From: Cladobotryum mycophilum
Lineage: Eukaryota > Ascomycota > Sordariomycetes > Hypocreales > Hypocreaceae
Direction: 5' to 3'
Assembly (NCBI GenBank): GCA_036429605.1
Contig: CM071590.1
Location: forward strand, 620,001 to 684,000
Length of the DNA: 64,000 nt
How positions within the stretch are numbered: position 1 is the first letter of the stretch; every line of letters starts with the position of its first letter. The notes below the pieces were generated by a model. That model saw only the letters and a list, made by a program, of their open reading frames with translations, searched no databases and was not told where the DNA came from. Made by a program: the position numbers and the translations under genes. This document shows, piece by piece, positions 35,591 through 46,040 of this stretch.

Positions 35591-37475
35591 GACGTCTTCG
35601 GATCGTCAATATCGTCGGCACTTTCACGAGATTATGAGAAGTTTATGACGTAATGGATCAGGTGGTGGAGGCAAAGAGGGAAAGCAGTGGGAATTATTGG
35701 GGGCTAGAGAGAGTATTCGTTTTGAGAATTGCAATCGTTATTTATTTGCTTGTTCATTCGCTTTGATGATGACAACTATGAAATGTTCATGTACAGTGGC
35801 ATCTGCACAATTTCTCCTGATCCCGGAATTGCTCGTGAAATGTGTTGGTGCATGCTCTCATAGACTCGAATAAAATGAGCACAGTAAACGGTAGGCTTCC
35901 GATAACATCAGTTGTAGATAGCAAGTCCCTTGAAGCTAGTTAGCAAAAACGCCAATCAAGGGGGACAGCGCCGACGTCACAACTATATTGAACTCACCTT
36001 CTGTCTGTACGAGCCCAAACCTCATCGCAATGCCGTGATCAGGGCCTTTGAAGAGCGAGGCTTTTAGCGGACAGTTACTCCATAGGACAATCGAGACCTG
36101 CCAACGGTCTAAGATATAGAAGGCGGCCTCCTCCATGGAGGCTGCGGGTTGACTCTCTTTTATGCCATATATCTTATGACACAAATCTATTACCATCTAG
36201 TATATCAGTAAAGTTGAGTCCATTTGGAGCTCCCCGTAACCAGCGGCTTCAACATGTCGATTACACGCATGTCACATATTCTGGGGCCTTTCATTGGCCA
36301 CTGTCCGAAGGATATCCCAGCCGGATGACTTTATTCTTGAGGGAGTATATAATAAGGGTAGAATACTATACTCCGTCCGTCCGATTAGGAAATGCGATAG
36401 TACAGAAGTGTTTAAACTCCCACTCATGAGACTACAATTGACGACAATGTTCGCCGATTCCGATACATCCGCTTGCAGTTGGCTGTCGCAATGGCTTCAT
36501 TCCTGAGAGAGCCTCGGTGACAGCTTCCGTTCGAGTCCCAGTTCGCATAGCCACCAATGCTACGATCTGCTTGTTGTTCAATAATCCAGGGAAACGACAG
36601 TAATCTAGGGCAACGACAGTGATCCAGAGCCACAAGGGGGATATATGGAAACGACAGTAATCCATAGGAATATCGGGAATGCTCGGCGACAACAGAAACA
36701 AAGTGCTTTCGATACATAAAGCCAGGCGTTGTCCCCCAAGACTCGCAGATAGCTCGTTGTTCTAGCGTCTGTCATCAACTCGTGAGATACGTAAGTACTG
36801 GGCACGAATAACATGTTCCCCTCCCATGTTCCCCTCCCGTGTTTGGCCAAGAGACCAGCATCCGCAAATTGACACCAAATTGCCCCCTACCACTCGAAAG
36901 CCGTTCGGTCTCGACCCATGCGCCAATAAATAAGCGCCGTACCAAGGTCCTGTACATCAGGGGGTGGTCAGCTCTTGGGCTTCAAAATCTCACCATCCCA
37001 TATCTGATGGATCGACCGCTCAGCCCGTCCCCTGTCGGATGTCCCTCCGTGAATACGCTGACATCAAGTCACATCTGCCTTCCCATGAGTTAACGGGTAG
37101 TTCTTCATGGCATATTCTTCAGCATCATATCAAGCTGAACACCGACTCGGGACAACTGGCACACTTGCAGCTTGGGAATGGTAGTCGATGCTTCAAGTTG
37201 GGACATGTAACTCTGATGTTTCGATGAATGTGGAGATTGACTAGGCCTTGATGCCATGGAATTTCTACCACTTATGCCAAATTTTCTTATCGCTCGTCAG
37301 TTGAAAAGTCACTAATCTGTCTCATTGTTCGAGAGGTCAACACTCAAGCCGAGAGTAAGTGAGAGAAGGCAAATGATCGCCAGTAGGACAGGCGCATCCG
37401 CAACTCAGTGTGCACGCATCCTCCACCCAATACAATATATCCAAAACAGAGCCATTGGCGCCAAACCCATACCAC
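35591..37475. other. Intergenic region with minisatellite-like repeats
   Basis: No supported gene. A minus-strand 86-codon frame at 35936-36196 has an ATG and fairly normal composition but no homology I can see. Imperfect repeats around AACGACAGTAATCCA occur at about 36590-36672, and CCCCTCCCATGTT/CCCCTCCCGTGTT repeats at about 36818-36843. Confidence 0.45.
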
Positions 37476-39347
37476 TTATCGTGCCCATCTTTGTATAAAG
37501 TCCTCCCTCTTCTCGCTCTTGCCATCTCCTCTTAGCCCCTCCACAAGAGCCAGTTGCTCCTTGGCCTTTTCCACCTCTTGTACCAACACCGAAATGGATC
37601 CCACAATCTCGGGATCTATGAGCCTAGCCTTGTTATATGGACTTTCCGCCAGAACGCTGTCTCGCAAAAGCTGAATGGCGCGTCTGGTATCGTCAATCGT
37701 CGCGGTTGTGCTCAGTTCAAAGGTCTCTTGCGTATTGCGAGCAACATCATCGTATCTTCGGGATCGCTCTTGCAAGGTTCTGGCCATAGCGATAAGCCTT
37801 TCTTTGCCTTCTACTTCCTCAGGACCCGTTGAGGGCAGCGACAGCGCTTGCATAAGAGCTTCGAGTGGTTCCTCTTCTGGAAGACCAATGCCAGAGGACC
37901 TGCGGCGCGGGCGAGTAATACTGCCGCCTGTGTTGGAGCGCCTTCGTACAGGCGATGATGGCTTTCGAACTGGTGATGCAAGCAATGAGGGTATCGATTT
38001 CTTGAGTGGTGGGAGCACCTCAGTAGCCATTTCTGACTTGGCTGTGGATATGAGCGACGTAGCAGCTTCCTGGTGCGACAGATGAGTTTCCATGCGTTCT
38101 TGGAGGCAGTCGAGGCGGGATAGAAGATAGTCCAGGCATTCATTGATCTAACTACTGTCAGTACATGAGGGACAAAATGGCACAAGTCAAGAGGCTTACA
38201 TATTCCAGTGCGGTCGAGGTTCGAAATGTGCTTTGGCCGCTCAGTGCGGTCACCGACTTGAGGGCCGGCTCGAGGTGCTGCTGTTCCACGGACATTTGAG
38301 CCACGGGCAAAATCTCCGCATACAATGAGTCGATTTCCGCCTCGAGGGCCTTGATTTCGTCATCTGTGGTATGTTTGACACGTCCGGAGCGCTCTGCTAT
38401 AACAAGAGCGTCCATGTAGAGGGTGTCCAGTCTCGTGCGGATAGTTTCGACGGTTACCTTGATCAGACTATGGCCATACTTAGTTCTCGATCATGAAACA
38501 GCCAAGGGGATTGTCTTACCGCCTGCAAATATCTCGAAGCTTGTCAACCTTGCTCGTTTCATCGGGGTCTGGTTGGTCCAACTCCCAGCCCAGTTTTTGC
38601 AAACTCGACAGCAACTTGTCATCAGAACGGAATAATTCGTCAAGAACCCGATTAAAACTGGAATCAGCCTGGCTGCCTTGCTCCTCCAAGTCAGAAATCC
38701 GAAACGCCAGACTTCCTGACGCTGCCTCTACCTAATCATAGCCAACCATCCATGTCAGTGAGAGGATTCCCTCGTATTGGTCCATTGTGTCAGGTACAAG
38801 ACGTTACCTCAGCAGCAACCCGTGTTCGTTCCGATTCGGCTTTCCGTTGCCGGTCAAGATCAAGGTCCCGCCGCCGAGCATCATTTTCCTCATTTTTCTT
38901 GACAAAGCGCGAGAGAGCATCATGCTGTTGGCGGAGCGTTTCACTCTGCTTAGAAATGCTGTCTGTAGACTGCCTGAGTTCGTCGATTGCTATCCTGACC
39001 TCTTCCTCAGTGACAGCTTGTACCTCTGCCAAGTCATGCAGTCCCGTCAGTTCATCTACCTGGCCACTTCTATCCAATATTGTATACCTAGAGGCACCAC
39101 AGGTCAGTAGACGGTTCAATGGCATTGAGGGGCGTGACAATTGGGCGACGGGCGCTCACAATGCCAACTCATCAGCTGTTAGGAGATTGTCAGGCGTAAG
39201 GTACATGATCGCCCACTCGGCAAAGGCAGCACCATGCTGCTCATCCCTCACTTGTCTTTGCACCTCATCTTTGCGGACCTGGATGCCGTGGGTGCGGGCA
39301 GCCTTCATTAACAGGGCCTCTGCATACTCCCTAGTCTCAAGATCCAT
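37476..39347 (-). CDS. Coiled-coil protein, augmin HAUS3-like candidate, 539 aa
   Basis: Five exons: 39160-39347, 38808-39087, 38520-38731, 38200-38467 and 37476-38147, all phases consistent. The N-terminus contains AFAEWAIMYLTPDNLL followed by TADELALY, which resembles the start of HAUS3/Dgt3 (FLEWF...N...VL..EEL). Long coiled coils rich in Glu, Arg and Gln follow (e.g. IDELRQSTDSISKQSETLRQ). A Pro/Ser/Arg-rich disordered segment (about residues 340-390) with SPVRKPSSPVRRRS could be phosphorylated by a CDK. If the match is right, it is a subunit of augmin, which recruits gamma-tubulin to spindle microtubules. The match rests on a short N-terminal pattern, so a generic coiled-coil protein remains possible. 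Confidence 0.5.
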
Positions 39348-41131
39348 TTTGAACCTGTAATTGAGCGAGGTGGCGTTTCCAGAATACCCCTCTCTCTGAG
39401 AGGGTCGTGTTGCACAAAGGAGTCTGTGCTGAGATGCCTCTTTGGTGACGACGACGCAGATATAACAGTTCTAGCCTGTTTGTTTGATGATACACAAAAC
39501 CCCCCAGAGACGACGACACACAACGCAAGAGTGGATCGGTTCGCTGTCAGCAGTTGAGTGGCTCACACCAGATGCTCCCAAGCGTAGGTGGGGATGTAAT
39601 CTTGGGGCACAGCGTAGGAGGAGGAAAGGCTGGCTGGCGGGCTGAGGTATTTGGAGTTGTTCCTTGGCAGAATGAGAGATGGGCAAGTCTCACCAAAATA
39701 ACCATCAATGTTGTTGAAATGTTCAAGTTCGAGCCTCCATCCTGAATAGCGTCGTGAAGCCACTGCCAACAGAGGCCCCACGACCCGTCAGGCGTCAATC
39801 GTTAGCGTGTCGTGGGCGCTGCGTGTTTCCATTCAGCGAATGCGGCCCCTGTCGCTACAGAGGCCCCAGGGCCCTGAAAGGATACATCATGTTCTGCAGG
39901 ACGCCAAGTCAACGCCACAATTGTTGAAGGGTGGCGCCACATCCGCCTGACAGGTCTGATTCGCCAACTTCATCCAACCATTGGACAGACGCCATCTTCT
40001 CCTTTTCAACATACAAACGGATGAAATTACCCCTGCCTCAGCTGCAGATGCACATTGCCGGCCAATTTTATGAGCAATTGCTTTTCCCAATGAATCATGA
40101 TCCAAGGACACACATATTCAAACGAATCTCTGGGTCTCGACACCGACATTCTCCCACTGGCACTGGTCCGCGGTCCGTCCGACGTCTCGCAAATGATGTC
40201 GTGACCCAAGGCGCTGTTCTGTTCTCCCCACTTTCCTCTCCATCTACCCCCTACAGCACGGAATTAGCCCTCTCCAGGAACTGATCAAACGCTCTCCATT
40301 GCCGTAAACATGGCCCGTCCAGTGACGGGACGCTCCGAGGATATCCTCGCGGATTGGTGTCCCTTGATCACAAGCATAGGTGATGCTATTTCAGGCGGCC
40401 TGTCCGCAAGGCGTGCCACTACATGAAGTCCAGCCTCGAGATACAGGCTATTCCGAATGTCCTGCATTGACCTAATCACCAATGGCCAATCCACTCTCAA
40501 GCATGGTATGAATCGGGTAATGGCTGTGCGTTGATCGAATCCTGCATACGCCTCTACAACAAACAGATCTTCTTTCGGCTTCGTTTGTTGGCTAATGCCA
40601 AGGAAGTTCGCACCTAGAGTCCACTTTCGCATGGCCCTCTATTCACTCAGAATGTCTGGAGCGGCAATTGACAGTGTCTGATGTGTGCCACGCCAAGTCC
40701 AAGGTGGGACATCTGTCTCAACTCTCGGCAACGTACATGGAAGTCAGGAACCCATCATAGATCAAAGAAGAGGGCTTCATGTTACAGTGATCTACTGGTC
40801 CCGGCATGACTTGCCGCCTCCGAATCCCTCAACGGGGCAAGCCTTGCGGGAGGTAAACACGGCTTGCAACTCATCACGCCCGTAAACCAACCGTTTAGCA
40901 ATCCGGGACGTCCCTGCTTCCCTGGTATCATGACGTGTCTTCGAGCCCTTGACCATTCATTGACTCCATGTTTTCCAATTCTTCCGTCTCGCCATCAGTG
41001 ATGCTGTGGGAAAGCATAGCCAGCTTTGTAGTCAACCTACGTCCATAACCAAATCATTGCCCTCCAAACCAGCGTCTTATGGCCTCCATTCACTACGGTT
41101 CCCTCCCTCAGTTCAAGGTTGTACAGCCAGA
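39348..41131. other. Intergenic region
   Basis: No gene is firmly supported. A minus-strand frame at 40285-40632 (115 aa, ATG start) has protein-like composition (ALVE-type hydrophobic patches) but no motif, and lies isolated. Other frames are short and overlapping. Confidence 0.4.
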
Positions 41132-43101
41132 ATGCCAGTAAACCATCTTTCAGAAGGGCCCCATGGCCTTGACCGTTGTCTCAGACATGAACGTGAGAGA
41201 AACCGAGAAGCCCTTTCCAAGAACAACCTTGATCAACCACGACTAGGACCCAGGATGCCCAGGATGCCCAGGATCCATCTTCCAAGGCGAGACATGAGTA
41301 GCATGAGTGTCTCATCCATCTGGCATGCGCGATGGAAGAATGCCATCGCCAATCTCGTCCACCTCTTGTGGGTAGCCGTCATATACCTTGCAAGCGAGCT
41401 CATCATATGGGGTTTAAGTCGAACTCTGCATCCTGTGGGCTTGGAATTTTTCGCTTCTATTCTTGGAATGCTTCTCGTCTTCTCTTTGAGCACAGCTGCT
41501 TATTTTATCTGGCAACGTACTGATTATGTCCTTCAAAACTGGATCAAAGAAAAGGTAGGTCAAGGTACAGCTCGTCAGGACGCCTACTCACCGTCAGCGG
41601 CAGGTTGACTTCATCAACACCAATCTCGGACTGGGATTTCCTGTCCCTGTGATCATGTTAAACCAGGATCATGTTCTAGGCGGCCATGACATTGCGTGTA
41701 TTATCGGCGCCTTTAGTAACCAGCTTCCAACTCCAAAGTGCGACACCGAGGCTAACATGATGTCCAGTTACAACGAACCTGGTGTCATGGATAAGCGTTT
41801 TCCTCTTGTCCATGGTCACTCTGTCTGGAGCAGCGAAATTTATTCTAGGTTCATTCGATAGAAAGCCTTCTCCAAGATCCCCGTCCCCGACACCATATAC
41901 CACGGAAATCCGCCCGAGCAATATCAGCAAAAATACCCTTGTCCAAGAAGACAATCGCTCCGACGTTATGCTTCCCGATTCCGAACAACAAACACTGAGC
42001 TCCAGCCGAGAACCTTCTTGCGAGCGGACTCCCAGAGGCTCCACTGTTTGGAAATTCCTGGCGAAAAATTATCCTATTATTTTGTCCCTTTCCAGCGTGT
42101 TCATCATCGGTGTGCCAGTTGCAGTCGCGGCTCATGACGAGAGATTTGTTGACGCCTTCAGTCTGTGGTTCATTTGGATCTCTTCCGTCAGTGCTCAGCG
42201 GTCCTTCAAACACTCTCGGGCTTTGGCCAATAGGCCGCATTCAAAGAGAACACTGGCGACAATTATGAACCCCGTCCTGCTGACAATCCTCTTCATGATT
42301 GTTTATACGAGACTCAAGGCCGTTGCATTCGGAAAGGACGGTCTTCTCCACGTGCTAAAGACTTTCAGCGGCGGGACCCCCTTGTACGCTCTTTGGACAG
42401 CATCCGTGACTGGAACTACGCTCCCTGGAAATCCTACCGGTTGGTTCGGTGCCGGAGACGCTGCCCTTTCCATTCTCGAATGTGGTATTCTAACCTGGGG
42501 CTTCAAGCTTTCCGAATGTCGGCGCCAAATCTTTAGCATCGCTGGACTGGTCACGATTTTCCTGTGTATAGCCGCCGCTGCGGGAAACGTCTTTTTATCC
42601 GTGTTGATGGGCCGGGCAATGGGGCTTCAGACACCCGAGGCTCTCAGTTTTGCCGCTCGCAGCACGACGTTGGCTTTGGCCAAGCCGGCCATGGAGGCCA
42701 TTGGAGGGAACAGCGTTGTCAATGCCACTCTCGTCGTTAGTAACGGAATACTGGGTCAATTGATGTATCCCTTTGCATTGGGAATGCTTGGCGTAGTCGG
42801 GGAGGAGACAAGTGTTTCAACATCGAGCCGAGATACCAGCTGCGAGACGTTGGTTCCGACAGAAGACAAGCAGCCGCAGTCGAGCTGCGAGCATGGAGAC
42901 TGTGATAGCCCGGTGACTATCGCCACGGGGATTGCTATTGGTATCAACGGCGCAGCCATGGGAGTGTCTTATCTTTACGAGGCAAAGAGTCGCGCAGCAC
43001 CATATGCAGCGCTCGCCATGACGGTGTTTGGGGTCATGACGGTCATCTTTACCACGATGGAGCCATTCAGAGGCGTTGTCGTCAGTTTGGCCAGCCACTA
43101 A
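41132..43101 (+). CDS. LrgB-family membrane protein, 622 aa
   Basis: Three exons: 41132-41554, 41604-41715 and 41768-43101. The protein has about a dozen hydrophobic segments. The C-terminal half carries LrgB/CidB features: SFAARSTTLALAKPAMEAIG followed by NGILGQL, and near the end GINGAAMGVSYLYEA then AAPYAALAMTVFGV, equivalent to the LrgB helices with small-residue motifs. Bacterial LrgB partners the holin-like LrgA; plant PLGG1 is a fused LrgA-LrgB glycolate/glycerate transporter. The N-terminal helices (WVAVIYLASELIIWGL, ILGMLLVFSLS) occupy the LrgA position, so this is probably a PLGG1-like fusion. The start is uncertain: 41132 is the first ATG in frame after an upstream GTG, and ATGs near 41250-41290 are possible. 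Confidence 0.7.
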
Positions 43102-43479
43102 TACGTTTTTACTGATTGAAGCTTGTTGGGAGAGGATTGGAAACTTGTTTCACGTTTGATTTGGATACGCGGTCAGCCCTGATGAGAACATGAAGGATAC
43201 CAACTTGCGTTGAATGTTTTGAGGAATAAAGTTGTGGAGGGGGAGAGGGGGCTTGGAGTACAAGTCAAGGGATATCGTATTTTGTATAGTTTGTTTGTGC
43301 CAGAGATTTTTGTTATAGCAAGCAGAACTATTAACCTACAAGCCATGAGCTATGTGTTTCTTGTTGTTGGATATTTCCGTATACATTCGAGCAAAGGCAA
43401 AGCTACAATTATACAACAGTTTTTTCGGATCCTCTTTTTTCGCTTTTATTCTTGTTCAAACAAATCAATGCATGCATTT
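43102..43479. other. Convergent 3' flanks
   Basis: 3' region between the LrgB-like and ess1 genes. No gene. Confidence 0.5.
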
Positions 43480-44298
43480 TTATTCCAACCTGTTTGCAAA
43501 AACGTGTAAGCCGAAAAAAGCCCATCTCGAGTACCCATGCGGCAATGAGTCGAGTCCACGTACCTTTCAATCAAATGCAAGCCGCTGGCCGTCTCGACTA
43601 CACCGCTCATATGGCCTGGCTGCAGGGCAAACGCAGCGTCTTCGAATTCCTTCTGCATGTCGCCGCGGCCAAAGTAACCCAGGTCACCACGCTTCCTAGC
43701 GGATGAGCAATCGGACTCGGTGACAGCGAGCTCGCCGAGGGAGGTCTGGCCAGACTTGATCTTGCCTTCGTGGGCCTTGATGATTTCCAGGGCGTCTTCT
43801 TTGGATCGCGAGATTTCAGCCTATCAAAACCACGCCAGTCAGCCTTTTCCTTTTTTTTTTTTTTGTAATTCCTGTTTCCTCTCCCTCTCTTTCTTTCTTT
43901 TGCTACTAAATATGGGATATTCGTTTTCGAGGCGTACCTCTCGCCAGCTGCTGGGCCGTCGGCTGTCACGATGCTTGACAAGCAAATGGGCGGCGCGAAT
44001 CTTGCCCTCGGGGACGCCTGGGACTGCAACGGGCCGTGTGTTGGCGCTGTGGTGGTTGGCCATGTAGTGCTTGAGCTTCTCCGTGTCGGTTCCCGAGGGG
44101 GCTCCCATCGGGAGACTTTCTCGGCTGAGTTGAAGTAGTAGGGGAGGTTCTTGGAGTTGGAGTGGCGGACCTCCCATCCGGAGGGGAGACCAGTATCAGC
44201 CTGGGGGGTAATAAGATTAGAAACGCCTGATGGTGGATTTGGAAAGGGGGGGGGGGGTTGTAGCAGCCGTGGAGAAGGGGGAGGACATGACGCACCAT
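43480..44298 (-). CDS. ess1: Peptidyl-prolyl isomerase Ess1/Pin1 (WW + parvulin), one-base deletion
   Basis: Four exons: 44296-44298 (only the ATG), 43938-44200, 43564-43820 and 43480-43489. The WW domain begins right after the start, LPSGWEVRHSNSKNLPYYFN, with both Trp (W...RWEPP). The parvulin domain follows: IRAAHLLVKHRDSRRPSSW, TSLGELAVTESDCSSA, DLGYFGRGDMQKEFEDAAF and SGLHLIER, then the 10-nt last exon adds LE and stop, the normal Pin1 end. Ess1 isomerises pSer/pThr-Pro bonds, notably in the RNA polymerase II tail. Between the domains, at the five-G run 44097-44101 (plus strand), one base is missing, so WW and PPIase are in different frames. Since Ess1 is normally conserved and important, a sequence error is the likely cause. 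Confidence 0.9.
44246..44257. repeat. Homopolymer of 12 G inside ess1 intron 1
   Basis: Twelve consecutive G on the plus strand, i.e. poly-C in the ess1 transcript, within the intron 44201-44295. It may serve as part of the polypyrimidine tract. Its length in the assembly is uncertain. Confidence 0.7.
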
Positions 44299-45241
44299 GA
44301 TTGACGTTTGGTTTGATGGTTTCAACCCAATGTGATGGCAAATACCGTGGACACCAAGAAGAAGCGTGACCCAAAGTCAAAAGATAAAGAAGTAGAAGAA
44401 AGGAAAAAAACAATGGGGGGAGTAGCGGGTAAACCGTTCACCTTGGGGGGAGCAGCAAAGGGCTAAAAAGCTTCAACGAATTATATATACGCCGTTATTT
44501 TTTTTTCTGTGGTTCGGAAACCTTTAGCAAAACCAGACACAACAGCACACACGCAAGCAAGCTTCAGAGGTGACAAGTGAGGGGGAGGGGGAGGGTGAGA
44601 GCAGCCACTAATGCAGGCTCGGCTTTTGTGGTTAACAACAGCTGACACACGCTCCCTGATGGGTTTAAGAAGAAAGAAGAATGGATGAATGGGATGGAGA
44701 GAAATCCAATGGGGAGAGAGAGTGACAGGTGACCTTGGCTTGGATTGCGATGGAAGGGCCAGTGTTTTCCAGGTGTGTGGGAGCGGGAGCTTGTTAGCGC
44801 GAGTTGATGACGTTGGGCAGGATCCATGGCAACTGTAACCAATCGTGGGGGGATGATGTAGTGGAGTTGTTGTAGGTTAGCAGTTTGGGTACCACCACAC
44901 TTCATCATAGGACAATGGAACAGTGCATGAGGGGTAGCATCATGGCAGGTAATTTCAATGCAATGTACTCACTCAAACAGTTCCATTTCTATGGATTTTC
45001 TAGAGCTCAACTGTGTAGCAAACTACTAGGGGTATATCCCTCCTCAGAGTATTACTGTAAATGCGAAATCCGTACCATACCGTTGGCAACTCAGTTCCCC
45101 TCAACTGAACTGGGGATCCCCAATGTCACTAGCAATGGATCAATTGATCACGAGAGCACCCCTCCCCCGCCATCAGCAACCATAACCTTGCGCCCAACGC
45201 CACCCCCCGCGTTCCTGCATCCCACTCCCCTCAACACGGCA
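44299..45241. other. Intergenic region
   Basis: ess1 promoter region with T-rich, GA-rich and G-rich tracts. The plus-strand frame at 44885-45352 is not supported. Confidence 0.5.
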
Positions 45242-45504
45242 TCATTCTTCTTCCTCCTCCTCCTCCTCCTCTCTCTTCCAAGCCGGGATCAAGGCGTCCA
45301 ACTCGCGCTGATGAGCCTCCATAGTCTGCAGAAATTCCTGCCCTTCCCCTAGCAATGCACGCAGTTCATCAAGGAGAGTCTGCAACTCCTCATCCCGCGA
45401 TAGTCCCAGCTTCACCAATCCCCTCACCCCCTCAGCTTCAGAACCACCCCGTAGACGTCAGAGGCTTCATCCCTAAGCTTCTCCAACACCTCCCCGAAGT
45501 CCAT
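45242..45504 (-). CDS. Small coiled-coil hypothetical protein with likely one-base deletion
   Basis: From an ATG at 45504 the frame MDFGEVLEKLRDEASDVYG reads into a stop just after a five-C run (45427-45431, plus strand). Adding one base there would join it to the downstream frame KLGLSRDEELQTLLDELRAL, and on to a polyglutamate end at 45242. The combined product of about 87 residues is a continuous amphipathic helix, which suggests a small coiled-coil subunit of some complex. I cannot name it. The disruption is of the same kind as in ess1 nearby. Confidence 0.4.
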
Positions 45505-45724
45505 CCTCTGGTTTTAGATGCCGAGAATTCGGCAAAGCACCATAGGTGCCTGCCAGGCCCATACCCTCCATGCCGTCTTGGCTGTGATCCACCTCCCTTC
45601 CATCACGACGCCCATGTCACTTCCGATCAGGGAGAACTCTTCTGCCATGCAATCGCACAACATGGAAGCTGTGCGGTTGGTCTCGTTAGTCTTACCGTCC
45701 CCATATGTCGCAAGCACATCAGCT

Positions 45725-46034
45725 AGCCTTCCAAAACTGGCGTAGCATGTTCTCGTCCATAATCAGTTCCTTTCCGGGCTTTAGCGGTAATGTCTTGATT
45801 CTTAGCACGGTCATTGAATCGTCTTTCTAGGGCATCTTTGTAAGAACTTCCGTAGTCTCGCATTATCTGGTCCCAGTTACATTGCTCAGGGGACGGAATA
45901 GGAGCATCAGTCTTGCTCCCTCCCGTGGCCATGCTTTCGCTCGGGCTAGGACTTCTGTTCACTCCCAATCTTGGTGTAGACCGACCCGATGCAGAGTCGT
46001 CAGAATCTGGGTCCATCACACAGACTGGTGCCAT
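45725..46034 (-). CDS. Small hypothetical protein, about 100 aa, C-terminus uncertain
   Basis: The frame beginning MAPVCVMDPDSDDSASGRST has a Ser/Pro-rich disordered N-terminus and a basic helical C-terminal part (WDQIMRDYGSSYKDALERRF, then NDRAKNQD). As written it ends in RKGTDYGREH... In the next frame the continuation ELIMDENMLRQFWKAS followed by a stop looks more natural, which would need a one-base change near 45779. It could be linked to the coiled-coil ORF downstream as one gene, but no splice solution was found. Unrecognised. Confidence 0.35.
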
Positions 46035-46040
46035 GTTCAC

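Noticed and set aside
43607..44413. 268-codon minus-strand frame through the ess1 region
   Set aside because: Made by the one-base deletion and by reading through introns; only its WW part is real.
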